From Hymenobacter plasmatis (GTDB taxonomy: Bacteria > Bacteroidota > Bacteroidia > Cytophagales > Hymenobacteraceae), in the NCBI RefSeq assembly GCF_020711255.1, contig NZ_JAJFAW010000004.1, positions 124,001 to 188,000 on the forward strand: 64,000 bases of DNA, given 5' to 3'. A model generated the notes under the pieces. It saw only the letters and a program-made list of their open reading frames with translations. It did not search any database and was not told where the DNA came from. The stretch's first letter is position 1. The number at the start of each line of letters is the position of its first letter. Positions 9,240 through 16,595 of the stretch are shown here, in pieces. A program made the position numbers and the translations under genes.

Positions 9240-10268
9240 TTAGTGTATTGATTCCGTGACGAGTTGTTGAGCTGATGCGGCCGTAGTTGCAGCGGGTTGG
9301 GCCAGTGTGCCGTTACCGGGAAGCTGGGTTTCCAGGTAGTCCACGAAGCGGGCGTAGGGGTCGAAGCCCACCACGTTCACGGCGTCGGCCACGAAGTTGG
9401 ACAGGGCGTTGATGTCGTAGAACAGCACGTCGCCGGTGCGGTCGTCGATGAGGTATTCGATGCCGCCCACGTCGATTTTGGCGGCGGCCACGATGCGCTC
9501 CACGGCCGCAATCACGTCGGCGGGCGGCGTGAAGGCTTCCACCTGAATGCCCTTCTTGGGCGCTTCGGTCAGGCAGAATTCGGCCGACTGCTCCTCCGGA
9601 ATCTGGCAGATTTCGGCCGGGCACAGGTTGAAGCTCTCGCCGGTGGTGAACACCTTCATGGCATAGAGAAACTTGCCATCCAGCGTTTCCACGCGGTGGA
9701 TGTTGCCGCCGCGGGGCGTTACATATTCCTGCACCAACGCGGTTTGGTCGATGCCCAGGTCAATCTGATTGTTGTCGACTGCCGCTTGCAGGCCTTCCAG
9801 CGTGTCGAAGCGGATGATGCCCGCGCCGCTGCCGCCAATGTTCACCTTCACCACGATGGGGAAGCGCAGTTGCTTAGCCGCATCCACCGCCCGCGAGGCG
9901 TGGTTTATCACAAACGACTTCGGGTATTTCAGCCCCAGCGACTCAAATAGCGAGAGTTGGCGGGCCTTGTTGGTTTCAATGGCCGTGGCCGCCGAACCGT
10001 TGATAATGCGCGTGCCGATGCGCTCGAGGTGCGTCGCGTAGCCTGCCGTATGGAAAATGCCCTGCCCGTGCCCACGCAGATAGGCCGAGGAGCTCATCCG
10101 GTTCACTACCAAGCTGTAGCCACTCTCCTTTTCGGAGGGGTCGAAGAGGTGGTGGGCGGCGTCAATTTTCTCGTAGGCTAGCCCACGGCGGTCCAGCTCC
10201 GTAAAGAGTGGCTTAAACCATTCAGGGTGCTCGAAGTAAATACCAATGGGCTTTTGGTTCAGCGACAT
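9240..10268 (-). CDS. ATP-grasp ligase-like protein
   Basis: A 342-residue protein starting MSLNQKPIGIYFEHPEWFKP. The ATP-grasp core is visible: an N-terminal sub-domain, then INGSAATAIETNKARQLSLF, FPIVVKVNIGGSGAGIIRF (nucleotide-binding lysine and glycine-rich loop), LVQEYVTPRGGNIHRVETLD, and the metal-binding end VGGIEYLIDDRTGDVLFYDINAL. The layout is RimK/glutathione-synthetase-like, so it should form an amide or similar bond using ATP. Substrates are unknown. Start 10268 is chosen because upstream in-frame residues lack similarity. It is first in the operon with the LLM monooxygenase, behind a roughly 550-nt leader with a SAM riboswitch and a Cys6 ORF. It could make or modify a thiol or other sulfur compound; that is inference. 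Confidence 0.8.
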   Translation of the reverse strand: MSLNQKPIGIYFEHPEWFKPLFTELDRRGLAYEKIDAAHHLFDPSEKESGYSLVVNRMSSSAYLRGHGQGIFHTAGYATHLERIGTRIINGSAATAIETNKARQLSLFESLGLKYPKSFVINHASRAVDAAKQLRFPIVVKVNIGGSGAGIIRFDTLEGLQAAVDNNQIDLGIDQTALVQEYVTPRGGNIHRVETLDGKFLYAMKVFTTGESFNLCPAEICQIPEEQSAEFCLTEAPKKGIQVEAFTPPADVIAAVERIVAAAKIDVGGIEYLIDDRTGDVLFYDINALSNFVADAVNVVGFDPYARFVDYLETQLPGNGTLAQPAATTAASAQQLVTESIH

Positions 10269-10542
10269 ATCAAAAGAGTTAGTTGAAATAAACGTAGTGA
10301 GAGCAGCAGCCTGCAACCAGATTGAGCTGGGCTGCGGCTACAAAAAATCCAGTAAAAGCGAGGGATGATGGGCCCGAAGAGCCTTCCATTCGGGGCAGGC
10401 GAACCCTGTGCCGGCGCTTGCCCAATTGGGCCACAACAGCGCAGGCAGTTCGACACGAAGCCGGCTTCGCGCACAGCGAAGCAGCAAGCAGCAACCCAGA
10501 AAAAGAGGAAATGAACGCCGCGGGGCGGCAGCACACGGCACA

Positions 10543-10561
10543 CGCAGGCTCCCAGCCTGCG
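10543..10561 (-). promoter_or_regulatory. Leader hairpin B (possible attenuation structure)
   Basis: Perfect 8-bp stem CGCAGGCT/AGCCTGCG with a 3-nt loop, about 45 nt after the poly-Cys ORF. Its AGGCTGG segment can instead pair with CCAGCCT immediately after the ORF stop (10598-10604), so two exclusive folds are possible. Such hairpins may also be dispersed elements; a regulatory role is inferred. Confidence 0.35.
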
Positions 10562-10571
10562 CTACCGCCTA

Positions 10572-10600
10572 CCTACCCGCGAAGAAACGCTCCGGGTAGG
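10572..10600 (-). promoter_or_regulatory. Leader hairpin A next to the poly-Cys ORF stop
   Basis: 8-bp stem CCTACCCG/CGGGTAGG with a 13-nt loop, starting 4 nt after the stop codon of the CCCCCC leader ORF. A ribosome stalled on the Cys codons would sit just before it, the geometry used by attenuators. There is no adjacent U-tract, so a simple intrinsic terminator is not evident. Confidence 0.35.
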
Positions 10601-10604
10601 CTGG

Positions 10605-10652
10605 CTAAGCCATACAACAACAGCAACAACAGCCCATGCCAGCCCAACGCAT
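10605..10652 (-). CDS. Putative cysteine-sensing leader peptide (six consecutive Cys codons)
   Basis: A 15-codon ORF reading MRWAGMGCCCCCCMA then TAG. Six adjacent cysteine codons (TGT TGT TGC TGT TGT TGT) in a tiny ORF are the signature of a leader peptide whose translation stalls when Cys-tRNA is scarce. It lies 68 nt downstream of the SAM riboswitch aptamer and about 335 nt upstream of the ATP-grasp gene, on the same strand. The frame is open further upstream to a possible GTG at 10712 (35 codons), so the start is uncertain. Hairpins begin immediately after its stop. The reading is directly visible; the regulatory role is inference from known amino-acid leader peptides. Confidence 0.6.
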   Translation of the reverse strand: MRWAGMGCCCCCCMA

Positions 10653-10720
10653 GACAGCGAGGCGAGCAGTAACAGCAGCAATCGGAAGGGGGAGGTTGTT
10701 GGCAGCGTCCACGGCAACTT

Positions 10721-10815
10721 GTTTTTATATGGTCAGGAATTGGCACCTTGCCCGCGGTTGCGGATGGTTGCCGGCGCTTCATTGAGCCTGTCTCTCAGCG
10801 CCTCTGTATAAAAAC
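10721..10815 (-). ncRNA. SAM-I (S-box) riboswitch aptamer
   Basis: On the minus strand a 95-nt element has the conserved S-box core: GCGCTGAGAGACAGGCTC, then AATGAAGCGCC, GGCAACC, and AAGGTGCCAATTCC. P1 is a perfect 9-bp helix GTTTTTATA/TATAAAAAC (10807-10815 with 10721-10729). P2 is closed by GGCGC/GCGCC. S-box RNAs bind S-adenosylmethionine and usually repress methionine or sulfur genes when SAM is high. It is followed by the poly-Cys ORF and the ATP-grasp/LLM operon and preceded by a TATCTTTG promoter box. The expression platform is not obvious and the first large gene is about 450 nt away. Confidence 0.88.
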
Positions 10816-10844
10816 AATCCTTTAGGGAGAAAGAATTGATACGG

Positions 10845-10852
10845 CAAAGATA
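10845..10852 (-). promoter_or_regulatory. Candidate -7 promoter box for the SAM-riboswitch operon
   Basis: The minus strand reads TATCTTTG, matching TAnnTTTG. Transcription would start roughly 20-25 nt before the riboswitch P1 helix. It lies just downstream of the terminator hairpin at 10857-10889 that isolates it from the TonB receptor gene. Confidence 0.55.
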
Positions 10853-10856
10853 CAGC

Positions 10857-10889
10857 GAAGCCCCCGATATGTTCCAAATCGGGGGCTTC
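10857..10889. terminator. Intrinsic terminator-like hairpin
   Basis: Perfect 12-bp stem GAAGCCCCCGAT/ATCGGGGGCTTC with a 9-nt loop. It separates the TonB receptor gene from the riboswitch promoter. There is no long U-tract on the minus side. Confidence 0.55.
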
Positions 10890-10905
10890 AATTGTAAAAA
10901 GTACT

Positions 10906-10992
10906 GGTAGGAACGCGCCTTGGCGCGTTCGGCGTCAGAACGGCGGCTTCAGCATCGTTCAACGATTGAACGCGCCTCGGCGCGTTCCTACC
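10906..10992. repeat. Dispersed palindrome, family C, overlapping a stop codon
   Basis: Outer arms GGTAGGAACGCGCC and GGCGCGTTCCTACC, each internally self-complementary (AACGCGCC..GGCGCGTT), flank a roughly 55-nt core. The stop codon of the TonB receptor gene (10988-10990) lies inside the right arm, so the repeat abuts or was inserted at the very end of the gene. Confidence 0.7.
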
Positions 10993-12952
10993 GCTGCAGG
11001 GCCAGCCGCAGGCCGCCCATCAGCCAACGGGTGGGCATCTGGGCGCCCAGTAGGTCGGAGTACTGCTCGTTGAACAGGTTTTGCACCTGCCCCGTGAGCC
11101 ACAGTTTCTTGGGCAGCAGCGCTACTTCCAGGCGGGCATTGAACACCACGTATTCGGCGGCCTGGCTCCGGCTGATGGCGGCCACGGCGGCGCTATTGCG
11201 CTGTTTCCACAGGCCGCTCAGGCTGCCGTTTACGCGGTGGGAAGTAATGCCGACCGTGCCCGAAATAACCTGGCGGGCAATGTTGGCCAGGTACTGCGAG
11301 GCAATGTTCTCATTGTTGGTAACCCGCACGTTGGTGTAGCCTACGCTGCCATCGAAGCGGGTTTTGGGGGTGAAAGCATGGGCCCAGCTTAACTCCGTTT
11401 CCAGCCCCTGGGTGGTCACCTCAAACAGGTTCTGGGCGAAACGGTAGGTGCGGGAGCCGGACAGGTTGGTGAGCCCCGTCACGTAGTAAATGTGCTCGCC
11501 GGAGTCGGGCACGTAGTCTATCTGGTTGTTGCCCTTGCGCACGAAATAGGTGGCCTTGGCCGTAAGGCCTGGCAGCGGGCGCACGTCGGCCCCAAGCTCG
11601 TAGTTTACCGTGCGCTCAGCTTCCAGAGCGGGGTTACCCACGTTGAAGCCGTTGGGCACAATGCCGGCCCGGCCATTGGAGGTGTAGCGCTCCGTAAAAT
11701 CGGGGGCCCGGATGGCCCGACCCACGGCGCCGCGCACGGTCAGCACCTCGCCTATCTGCTGGCTGATGTTGAGCTGCGGCACCAGCTCGGTGCCGTAGGC
11801 CTGGTCGTGGTCGAGGCGCAGGCCGCCGGTGAGGGCGAGGCTGGGCGTGGGCGTGAGGGCCACCACGCCAAACGCGGCGTAGTGCCACTGCGCGTGGGTG
11901 CCCCGGTCGTTGCTGACCACGGCCCGGCGGTCGGCCTGCCCACCCAGGGTGGCGCGCACCTTGTCGGAAAACTGCTGCTGGTGGCTCAGCAGCACGTTGG
12001 TGTAGTGCGTGAGGTGGTCGCTGGCCGCCGACGTGGGCGTGAACACATAGTAATCGGTGCTGCGGCTGGCCGATACCTGCGCCTCGGTGCGGCTGCGCTC
12101 GTTGTGCTGGTAGCGCAGTTGGCCCTGGTACCAGTCGCGGTTGGTGGTTTCGCGGGCCTGGTCGGTGGGATTAGTGGTGTAGAAATACTGGGCGCTGTAG
12201 TCGCGGCGGTCGAAGCTGCCGCGGGCGGCCAGGCTGAGCTTGGGGGCCAGTTCGTAAGCAGCGGAGAGCGAATACGTTTTCAGGTTGGCGTCGCTGCGCA
12301 GGGTGCTGGGGTAGTCGCGCGGCTGGCCGTCGGTGGTGTTCAGCAGGATGCCGCCGCCCAAGCGCAGCTTGTCCTTGGCCAGGAAGCCGCCGGTGTTGGT
12401 GTGCCACAGGTTCCACTCGCCGCGCATGGTGGTGCTGGTGAGCTCCGCTTCGTTGCGGCGCTCGGTGGCGGCAAAGGTCTTGGTCACGATGTTAATGACG
12501 CCGCCCACGGCATCGGGGCCGTAGAGGGCCGCACCGGCCCCGCGGATGATTTCAATCTGCTCAATTTCGGCGGGGGTGATGGGCAGGTAGGCACCGAAGT
12601 GGCCCGAAAGCGGGTCGTTGAGCCGCATGCCGTCCAGCAGGAAAAGCACCTGGTTGAAGGTGCTGCCGCGCAGGCTCACGTCGGCCTGGGCCCCGAAGCT
12701 GCCGCGGCTCTGCACCTCCAGCGCGGGCAGGCAGCGCAGCAAATCGTCGAGGGAATTGACGGGGTACCGCGCCACGCTGGCCCCGGAAATCACCGTCACG
12801 GCGTGGCCGGTCTGGTTCACGGGCTGGCTCAGGCGCGAGGCATACACCGTCACTTCACGCAGCGCACGGCTGCTGTCGGCGGGCGTCTGGGCCAGGGCGT
12901 TGAGCGTGGGAATGGCGAGAAAAAGCGGCGTGAGGCTACTGAAACGAAACAT
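10988..12952 (-). CDS. TonB-dependent outer-membrane receptor (BtuB-like)
   Basis: A 654-residue precursor with a signal peptide ending near LNALAQ and a short TonB-box-like segment (REVTVYASR). It has a complete plug domain (VNSLDDLLRCLPALEVQSRG, VLFLLDGMRLNDP, IEQIEIIRGAGAALYGPDAV, GGVINIVTK) and a C-terminal 22-strand-type barrel. It ends without the usual final aromatic (LRLALQR). Length and plug fit BtuB/vitamin or siderophore receptors rather than SusC. There is no carboxypeptidase-like N-terminal extension. The substrate cannot be read from sequence; no cobalamin riboswitch was found upstream. A TAAGTTTG promoter box lies about 25 nt before the ATG. Confidence 0.88.
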   Translation of the reverse strand: MFRFSSLTPLFLAIPTLNALAQTPADSSRALREVTVYASRLSQPVNQTGHAVTVISGASVARYPVNSLDDLLRCLPALEVQSRGSFGAQADVSLRGSTFNQVLFLLDGMRLNDPLSGHFGAYLPITPAEIEQIEIIRGAGAALYGPDAVGGVINIVTKTFAATERRNEAELTSTTMRGEWNLWHTNTGGFLAKDKLRLGGGILLNTTDGQPRDYPSTLRSDANLKTYSLSAAYELAPKLSLAARGSFDRRDYSAQYFYTTNPTDQARETTNRDWYQGQLRYQHNERSRTEAQVSASRSTDYYVFTPTSAASDHLTHYTNVLLSHQQQFSDKVRATLGGQADRRAVVSNDRGTHAQWHYAAFGVVALTPTPSLALTGGLRLDHDQAYGTELVPQLNISQQIGEVLTVRGAVGRAIRAPDFTERYTSNGRAGIVPNGFNVGNPALEAERTVNYELGADVRPLPGLTAKATYFVRKGNNQIDYVPDSGEHIYYVTGLTNLSGSRTYRFAQNLFEVTTQGLETELSWAHAFTPKTRFDGSVGYTNVRVTNNENIASQYLANIARQVISGTVGITSHRVNGSLSGLWKQRNSAAVAAISRSQAAEYVVFNARLEVALLPKKLWLTGQVQNLFNEQYSDLLGAQMPTRWLMGGLRLALQR

Positions 12953-12974
12953 TGGGAAATGGTGAATTCGGCCA

Positions 12975-12982
12975 CAAACTTA
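12975..12982 (-). promoter_or_regulatory. Candidate -7 promoter box for the TonB receptor
   Basis: The minus strand reads TAAGTTTG (TAnnTTTG consensus), about 23 nt before the ATG at 12952, giving a very short leader. It is divergent to the M1 peptidase gene. Confidence 0.4.
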
Positions 12983-13129
12983 CGCGCCGGCTTGGGCTGG
13001 CCGCCGAAACAGGATTTGCGGCATGGTGGGCGGTGGCTCACCAATTACATTCGTGGCTGGAATTGGCAACCTTGCCTAGGCGGCCGGGTCCTTCGCGCGA
13101 ATCCTCATTTTTTCAACCACTTCTTTTAC

Positions 13130-15616
13130 ATGAAGCACCTTTTAGCGTTGGGCCTGCTGGGCTTGGTAGCCGCAGCACCGGCCCTGGCGCAGCCCCCCAC
13201 CACCCCCGCTGCGAAAGCGGAATCCCCCTACCGCGCCTCGGCCACCAAAATCAACGACTTGGTGCACACCAAGCTCGACGTGCGTTTTGACTACGCCAAG
13301 CGCTACCTCTACGGCAAGGAATGGGTAACCCTGAAGCCCCACGCCTACCCCACCGACTCGCTGCGACTCGACGCCAAGGGCATGGACATCAAGACCGTGG
13401 CCCTGATGAACGGCGACCAGCAGCAGCCGCTGAAGTACACCTACACCGATGCCGCCAACCTGCGCATCAACCTGGGCAAGACCTACAAGCCGGGCGAGCA
13501 ATACACCATCTACATCGACTACACCTCCAAGCCCGATGAGCTGAAGGTGAAAGGCAGCGCCGCCATCACCGACGCCAAAGGCCTATACTTCATCAACCCG
13601 GACAGCGCCGTGGCCGGCAAGCCCGTGCAAATCTGGACGCAGGGCGAGACCGAAGGCTCCTCGGCCTGGTTCCCCACCATTGACCGGCCCAACCAGAAAA
13701 CGACCGAGGAAATCAGCATGACCGTGCCGAGCAAGTACGTCACGCTGAGCAACGGCGCCTTGGTAAGCCAGAAGCCCGCCGGCCCCGGTTTGCGCACCGA
13801 CACCTGGAAAATGGACCTGCCCCACTCCCCCTACCTGTTTATGATGGCGGTGGGCGACTTCCGCATCACCAAAGACACCTGGCGCGGCAAGGAAGTGAGC
13901 TACTACCTCGAGCCGAAGTACGCCCCCTTTGCCAAGCAGATTTTCGGCAACACGCCCGACATGCTGGAGTTCTTCTCCAACCGCCTCGGCGTGGAGTATC
14001 CCTGGAACAAATACGCCCAGATTGTGGCCCGCGACTACGTGAGCGGCGCCATGGAAAACACCACCGCCACCCTGCACGGCGAGCAAGTTCAACTCACCGA
14101 CCGCGAACTGCTGGACCGCGAGTACGGCGGCGAATCGGTGATTGCGCACGAGCTGTTTCACCAGTGGTTCGGCGACTACGTGACGGCCGAATCTTGGGCT
14201 AACATCACGGTGAACGAGACCATGGCCGACTTCTCGGAAGGCCTCTACGCCGAGCACAAGTACGGCAAAGACGCCGCCGATGCCCACTACTACCGCTATC
14301 TGCGCCGCTACCTCAGCAGCCCCCGCGACGCCACCAAAACCCTGGTGCGCTTCCACTACGACGAGCAGGAAGAGGTATTCGACCTGGTGAGCTACCAGAA
14401 AGGCGGCGCCATCATGGACATGCTGCGCACTTACCTCGGCGACGACGTATTCTTTGCCGGCCTGCAGAAGTACCTCAAGGATAACGCCCTGGGCAACGGC
14501 GAAGCCCACCAGATGCGCCTGGCTTTCGAAGCCGTATCGGGCCAGGACCTGAACTGGTTCTACAACCAGTGGTACTTCGCGCCGGGCCACCCCGTTGTAA
14601 CTATCGACTATGCCTGGGATGCGGCCAAGAAAGTGCAGTCCGTGACCGTGAAGCAGACCCAGCCGGGCCAAGTGTTCCAGCTGCCGTTTGTTATCGACTA
14701 CTACGTGGGCGGCAAGGTGCAGCACCAGCCCGTGACCATGACCGAGGCCACCCAGACCTTCACCATGCCCCTCGCGGCCAAGCCCGAACTGGTGAACGTG
14801 GACGCCAACAAGAAAACGCTCTGGATTAAAACCGACAACAAGCCGGTAAGCGAGTCGGTCTATCAGTACAGCCACGCGCCCCTGTTCGTGGACCGCCGCG
14901 AGGCCGTAGAAGCCGCTGCCAAAGTGCAGACCACTGATGCCGCCGCGCGCAAAATGCTGCTGGCCGCCCTCAACGACAAGTTCTACAGCTTGCGCATTGC
15001 CGCCATCGAAGCCCTGAAAATGGACGACAAAGCAGTGGCCAAAGCCGCTGCCCCGGCCCTGCGCAAGCTGGCCACCAAAGAGAAAGACCCGGCTGTTTTG
15101 TCGAGCCTGCTCACCACCCTGGCCAAGGCGAAGGACAAGAAAGACGAGAAGTTTTTCTCCAAGCAGCTCAACAGTCAGTCGTACAACGTGCAAGGCGCGG
15201 CCCTGCGCGCCCTGGCTGCCGTGAAGCCCTCTGTGGCCCTACTTGAGGCTAAAAAGTATGAAAGCGACAGCCACGCCGCTCTCGCCCAGGCCGTGACGGA
15301 AGTGTATGCCAAGAACGGCACCCTGGCCCAGTGGCCTTATGTGCGCGACAAGTTCGACGCGGCCCGGCCCCAGGGTAAGCTCAACCTGATGGCGCCCATA
15401 GCCACCATGCTCGGCCGCCTCGACGACCCCACGGCCCTGTCCGAAGGCATCACCCGGTTGAAAGACCTCGGCGTGAAATACAAATCCTACGGCGCCGACA
15501 AGCCCATAATTGGCCTGCTGCAAGGCATAGTGCCTGCCAAAGCCGGCCGCGCCAATGCCGCCGAAGCCCAGCAAGCCGTGGAGAAAGCCGTAGCCGAAAT
15601 TCAAGCGGCGAAGTAA
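13130..15616 (+). CDS. M1-family zinc aminopeptidase, secreted
   Basis: An 828-residue precursor starting MKHLLALGLLGLVAAAPALAQ (signal peptide). The N-terminal beta domain is followed by the gluzincin catalytic domain with GAMEN (306-310), the zinc motif HELFH (H340, E341, H344) and the third ligand E363 in NETMADFSE. After about residue 575 there are Ala/Leu-rich helical repeats (about 600-820) resembling HEAT repeats. It trims N-terminal residues from peptides, probably in the periplasm. The open frame extends far upstream to 11492, but that part is the antisense of the TonB receptor gene. ATG 13130 is chosen because of the signal peptide. Confidence 0.93.
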   Translation: MKHLLALGLLGLVAAAPALAQPPTTPAAKAESPYRASATKINDLVHTKLDVRFDYAKRYLYGKEWVTLKPHAYPTDSLRLDAKGMDIKTVALMNGDQQQPLKYTYTDAANLRINLGKTYKPGEQYTIYIDYTSKPDELKVKGSAAITDAKGLYFINPDSAVAGKPVQIWTQGETEGSSAWFPTIDRPNQKTTEEISMTVPSKYVTLSNGALVSQKPAGPGLRTDTWKMDLPHSPYLFMMAVGDFRITKDTWRGKEVSYYLEPKYAPFAKQIFGNTPDMLEFFSNRLGVEYPWNKYAQIVARDYVSGAMENTTATLHGEQVQLTDRELLDREYGGESVIAHELFHQWFGDYVTAESWANITVNETMADFSEGLYAEHKYGKDAADAHYYRYLRRYLSSPRDATKTLVRFHYDEQEEVFDLVSYQKGGAIMDMLRTYLGDDVFFAGLQKYLKDNALGNGEAHQMRLAFEAVSGQDLNWFYNQWYFAPGHPVVTIDYAWDAAKKVQSVTVKQTQPGQVFQLPFVIDYYVGGKVQHQPVTMTEATQTFTMPLAAKPELVNVDANKKTLWIKTDNKPVSESVYQYSHAPLFVDRREAVEAAAKVQTTDAAARKMLLAALNDKFYSLRIAAIEALKMDDKAVAKAAAPALRKLATKEKDPAVLSSLLTTLAKAKDKKDEKFFSKQLNSQSYNVQGAALRALAAVKPSVALLEAKKYESDSHAALAQAVTEVYAKNGTLAQWPYVRDKFDAARPQGKLNLMAPIATMLGRLDDPTALSEGITRLKDLGVKYKSYGADKPIIGLLQGIVPAKAGRANAAEAQQAVEKAVAEIQAAK

Positions 15617-15633
15617 TCAGCTCATCGCAATAC

Positions 15634-15672
15634 AAAAAAGCCCGGCGACACTAGCAGTCGCCGGGCTTTTTT
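15634..15672. terminator. Bidirectional intrinsic terminator
   Basis: A6 then GCCCGGCGAC, a short loop, GTCGCCGGGC then T6. It ends the M1 peptidase transcript, with a mirrored T-tract for the opposite strand. Confidence 0.88.
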
Positions 15673-15686
15673 GGGCGGTTGAGGCT

Positions 15687-15750
15687 TGGCCCAATACACA
15701 AAAAGCCTTCCGCACAGTGCTGTGTGGAAGGCTTTTCGTGTATTGGGCCA
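15687..15750. terminator. Long perfect palindrome, probable terminator of carbonic anhydrase gene
   Basis: 64-bp near-perfect palindrome: outer TGGCCCAATACAC/GTGTATTGGGCCA and inner AAAAGCCTTCC/GGAAGGCTTTT. It lies 4 bp from the carbonic anhydrase stop and works on either strand. Confidence 0.75.
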
Positions 15751-15754
15751 CTGC

Positions 15755-16510
15755 TTATCCTGCTATGCTGGGCAGCGACTGCTTTTCCTTCTCAGGTTTC
15801 TGGGCTTTGGCGTTATTGGCGTTTCCGGGCTGCGAGGCAGCGGGCGTTTCCTGTGCAGGGGTTACTTCGTGTTCCTCGGCTTCGGTGCCGTATATGTGCG
15901 CCATTTCGCGCATCACGTAGTTGCTGTCCACCTTCATGTCTTTGAGCACGCCATCGGCTACATCGTACACGAGGCCGTGCAGGCGGGGCGGGTCGTCGGA
16001 GCGCATGGCGTTCTGGATGATGTTGGTCTTAGCCAGGTTGCGGACCTGCTCAATTACGTTCAGCTCCACCAGGCGGCGCAGGCGCTGCTTGTCGTCTTTG
16101 ATGCGCAAAAGTTCGGTTTCGTGCAGCCGGATTACGTCGCGGATGGGCGTCAGCCAGTTGTCAATCAGGCCGTACTGCTTGTTGGAAGCAGCGGCGGCCA
16201 CGCCTCCGCAGCCAAAGTGGCCTACCACCATAATGTCCTTTACGCCGAGCACTTCCACGGCATACTGCAGCACGCTGAGCAGGTTCATGTCGCTGTGCAC
16301 CACCAGGTTGGCAATGTTGCGGTGCACAAACATTTCGCCCGGACCGGTGCCGGTGATGCCGGAAGCCGGCACCCGCGAATCGGAGCAGCCAATGAACAGG
16401 TACTTGGGCTGTTGCCCGTTGGCCAGCCGCTTAAAAAACCCGGGGTCCTGAGCATTTTTCTCGGCCACCCAGTGACGATTGTTTTCAAGAATATTTTCTA
16501 CACCGGCCAT
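15755..16510 (-). CDS. Beta-class carbonic anhydrase
   Basis: A 251-residue protein with the zinc-site motifs CSDSRVPAS (C42, D44, R46) and GHFGCGG (H98, C101). These are the ligands of beta carbonic anhydrases, which interconvert CO2 and bicarbonate. The C-terminal about 35 residues are a Glu/Pro/Ala/Lys-rich tail not needed for the fold. ATG 16510 is chosen over the open frame from 16582 because the domain starts here (MAGVENILENNRHWV). It lies 85 nt downstream of a SulP transporter on the same strand, suggesting a bicarbonate uptake and hydration pair. Confidence 0.93.
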   Translation of the reverse strand: MAGVENILENNRHWVAEKNAQDPGFFKRLANGQQPKYLFIGCSDSRVPASGITGTGPGEMFVHRNIANLVVHSDMNLLSVLQYAVEVLGVKDIMVVGHFGCGGVAAAASNKQYGLIDNWLTPIRDVIRLHETELLRIKDDKQRLRRLVELNVIEQVRNLAKTNIIQNAMRSDDPPRLHGLVYDVADGVLKDMKVDSNYVMREMAHIYGTEAEEHEVTPAQETPAASQPGNANNAKAQKPEKEKQSLPSIAG

Positions 16511-16595
16511 GGCATTGGGGGATTTAGTGATAAGGGAGTGAGCAGTCAAAGTATACGGGATTGTAAAGAAAGAAGAGAACAACCGAAGCCGCCGG

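Noticed and set aside
10259..10543. 94-codon Cys-containing minus-strand ORF overlapping the ATP-grasp start
   Set aside because: GTG start, no recognisable pattern, and its Cys residues are scattered; likely chance in leader sequence.
10573..10782. 69-codon Cys-rich minus-strand ORF (DCCCYC) in the riboswitch leader
   Set aside because: Its only ATG is the conserved AUGA of the S-box core itself; the Cys6 ORF in another frame is better supported.
11492..13129. In-frame 546-codon extension upstream of the M1 aminopeptidase
   Set aside because: It is antisense to the TonB receptor, has a basic shadow composition, and a clear signal peptide starts at 13130.
12953..13129. Possible cobalamin riboswitch before the BtuB-like receptor
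   Set aside because: No B12-box or other aptamer core seen; only a TAAGTTTG promoter box.
13583..15193. 536-codon minus-strand ORF rich in His/Gly/Val
   Set aside because: Antisense shadow of the M1 aminopeptidase; no family resemblance.
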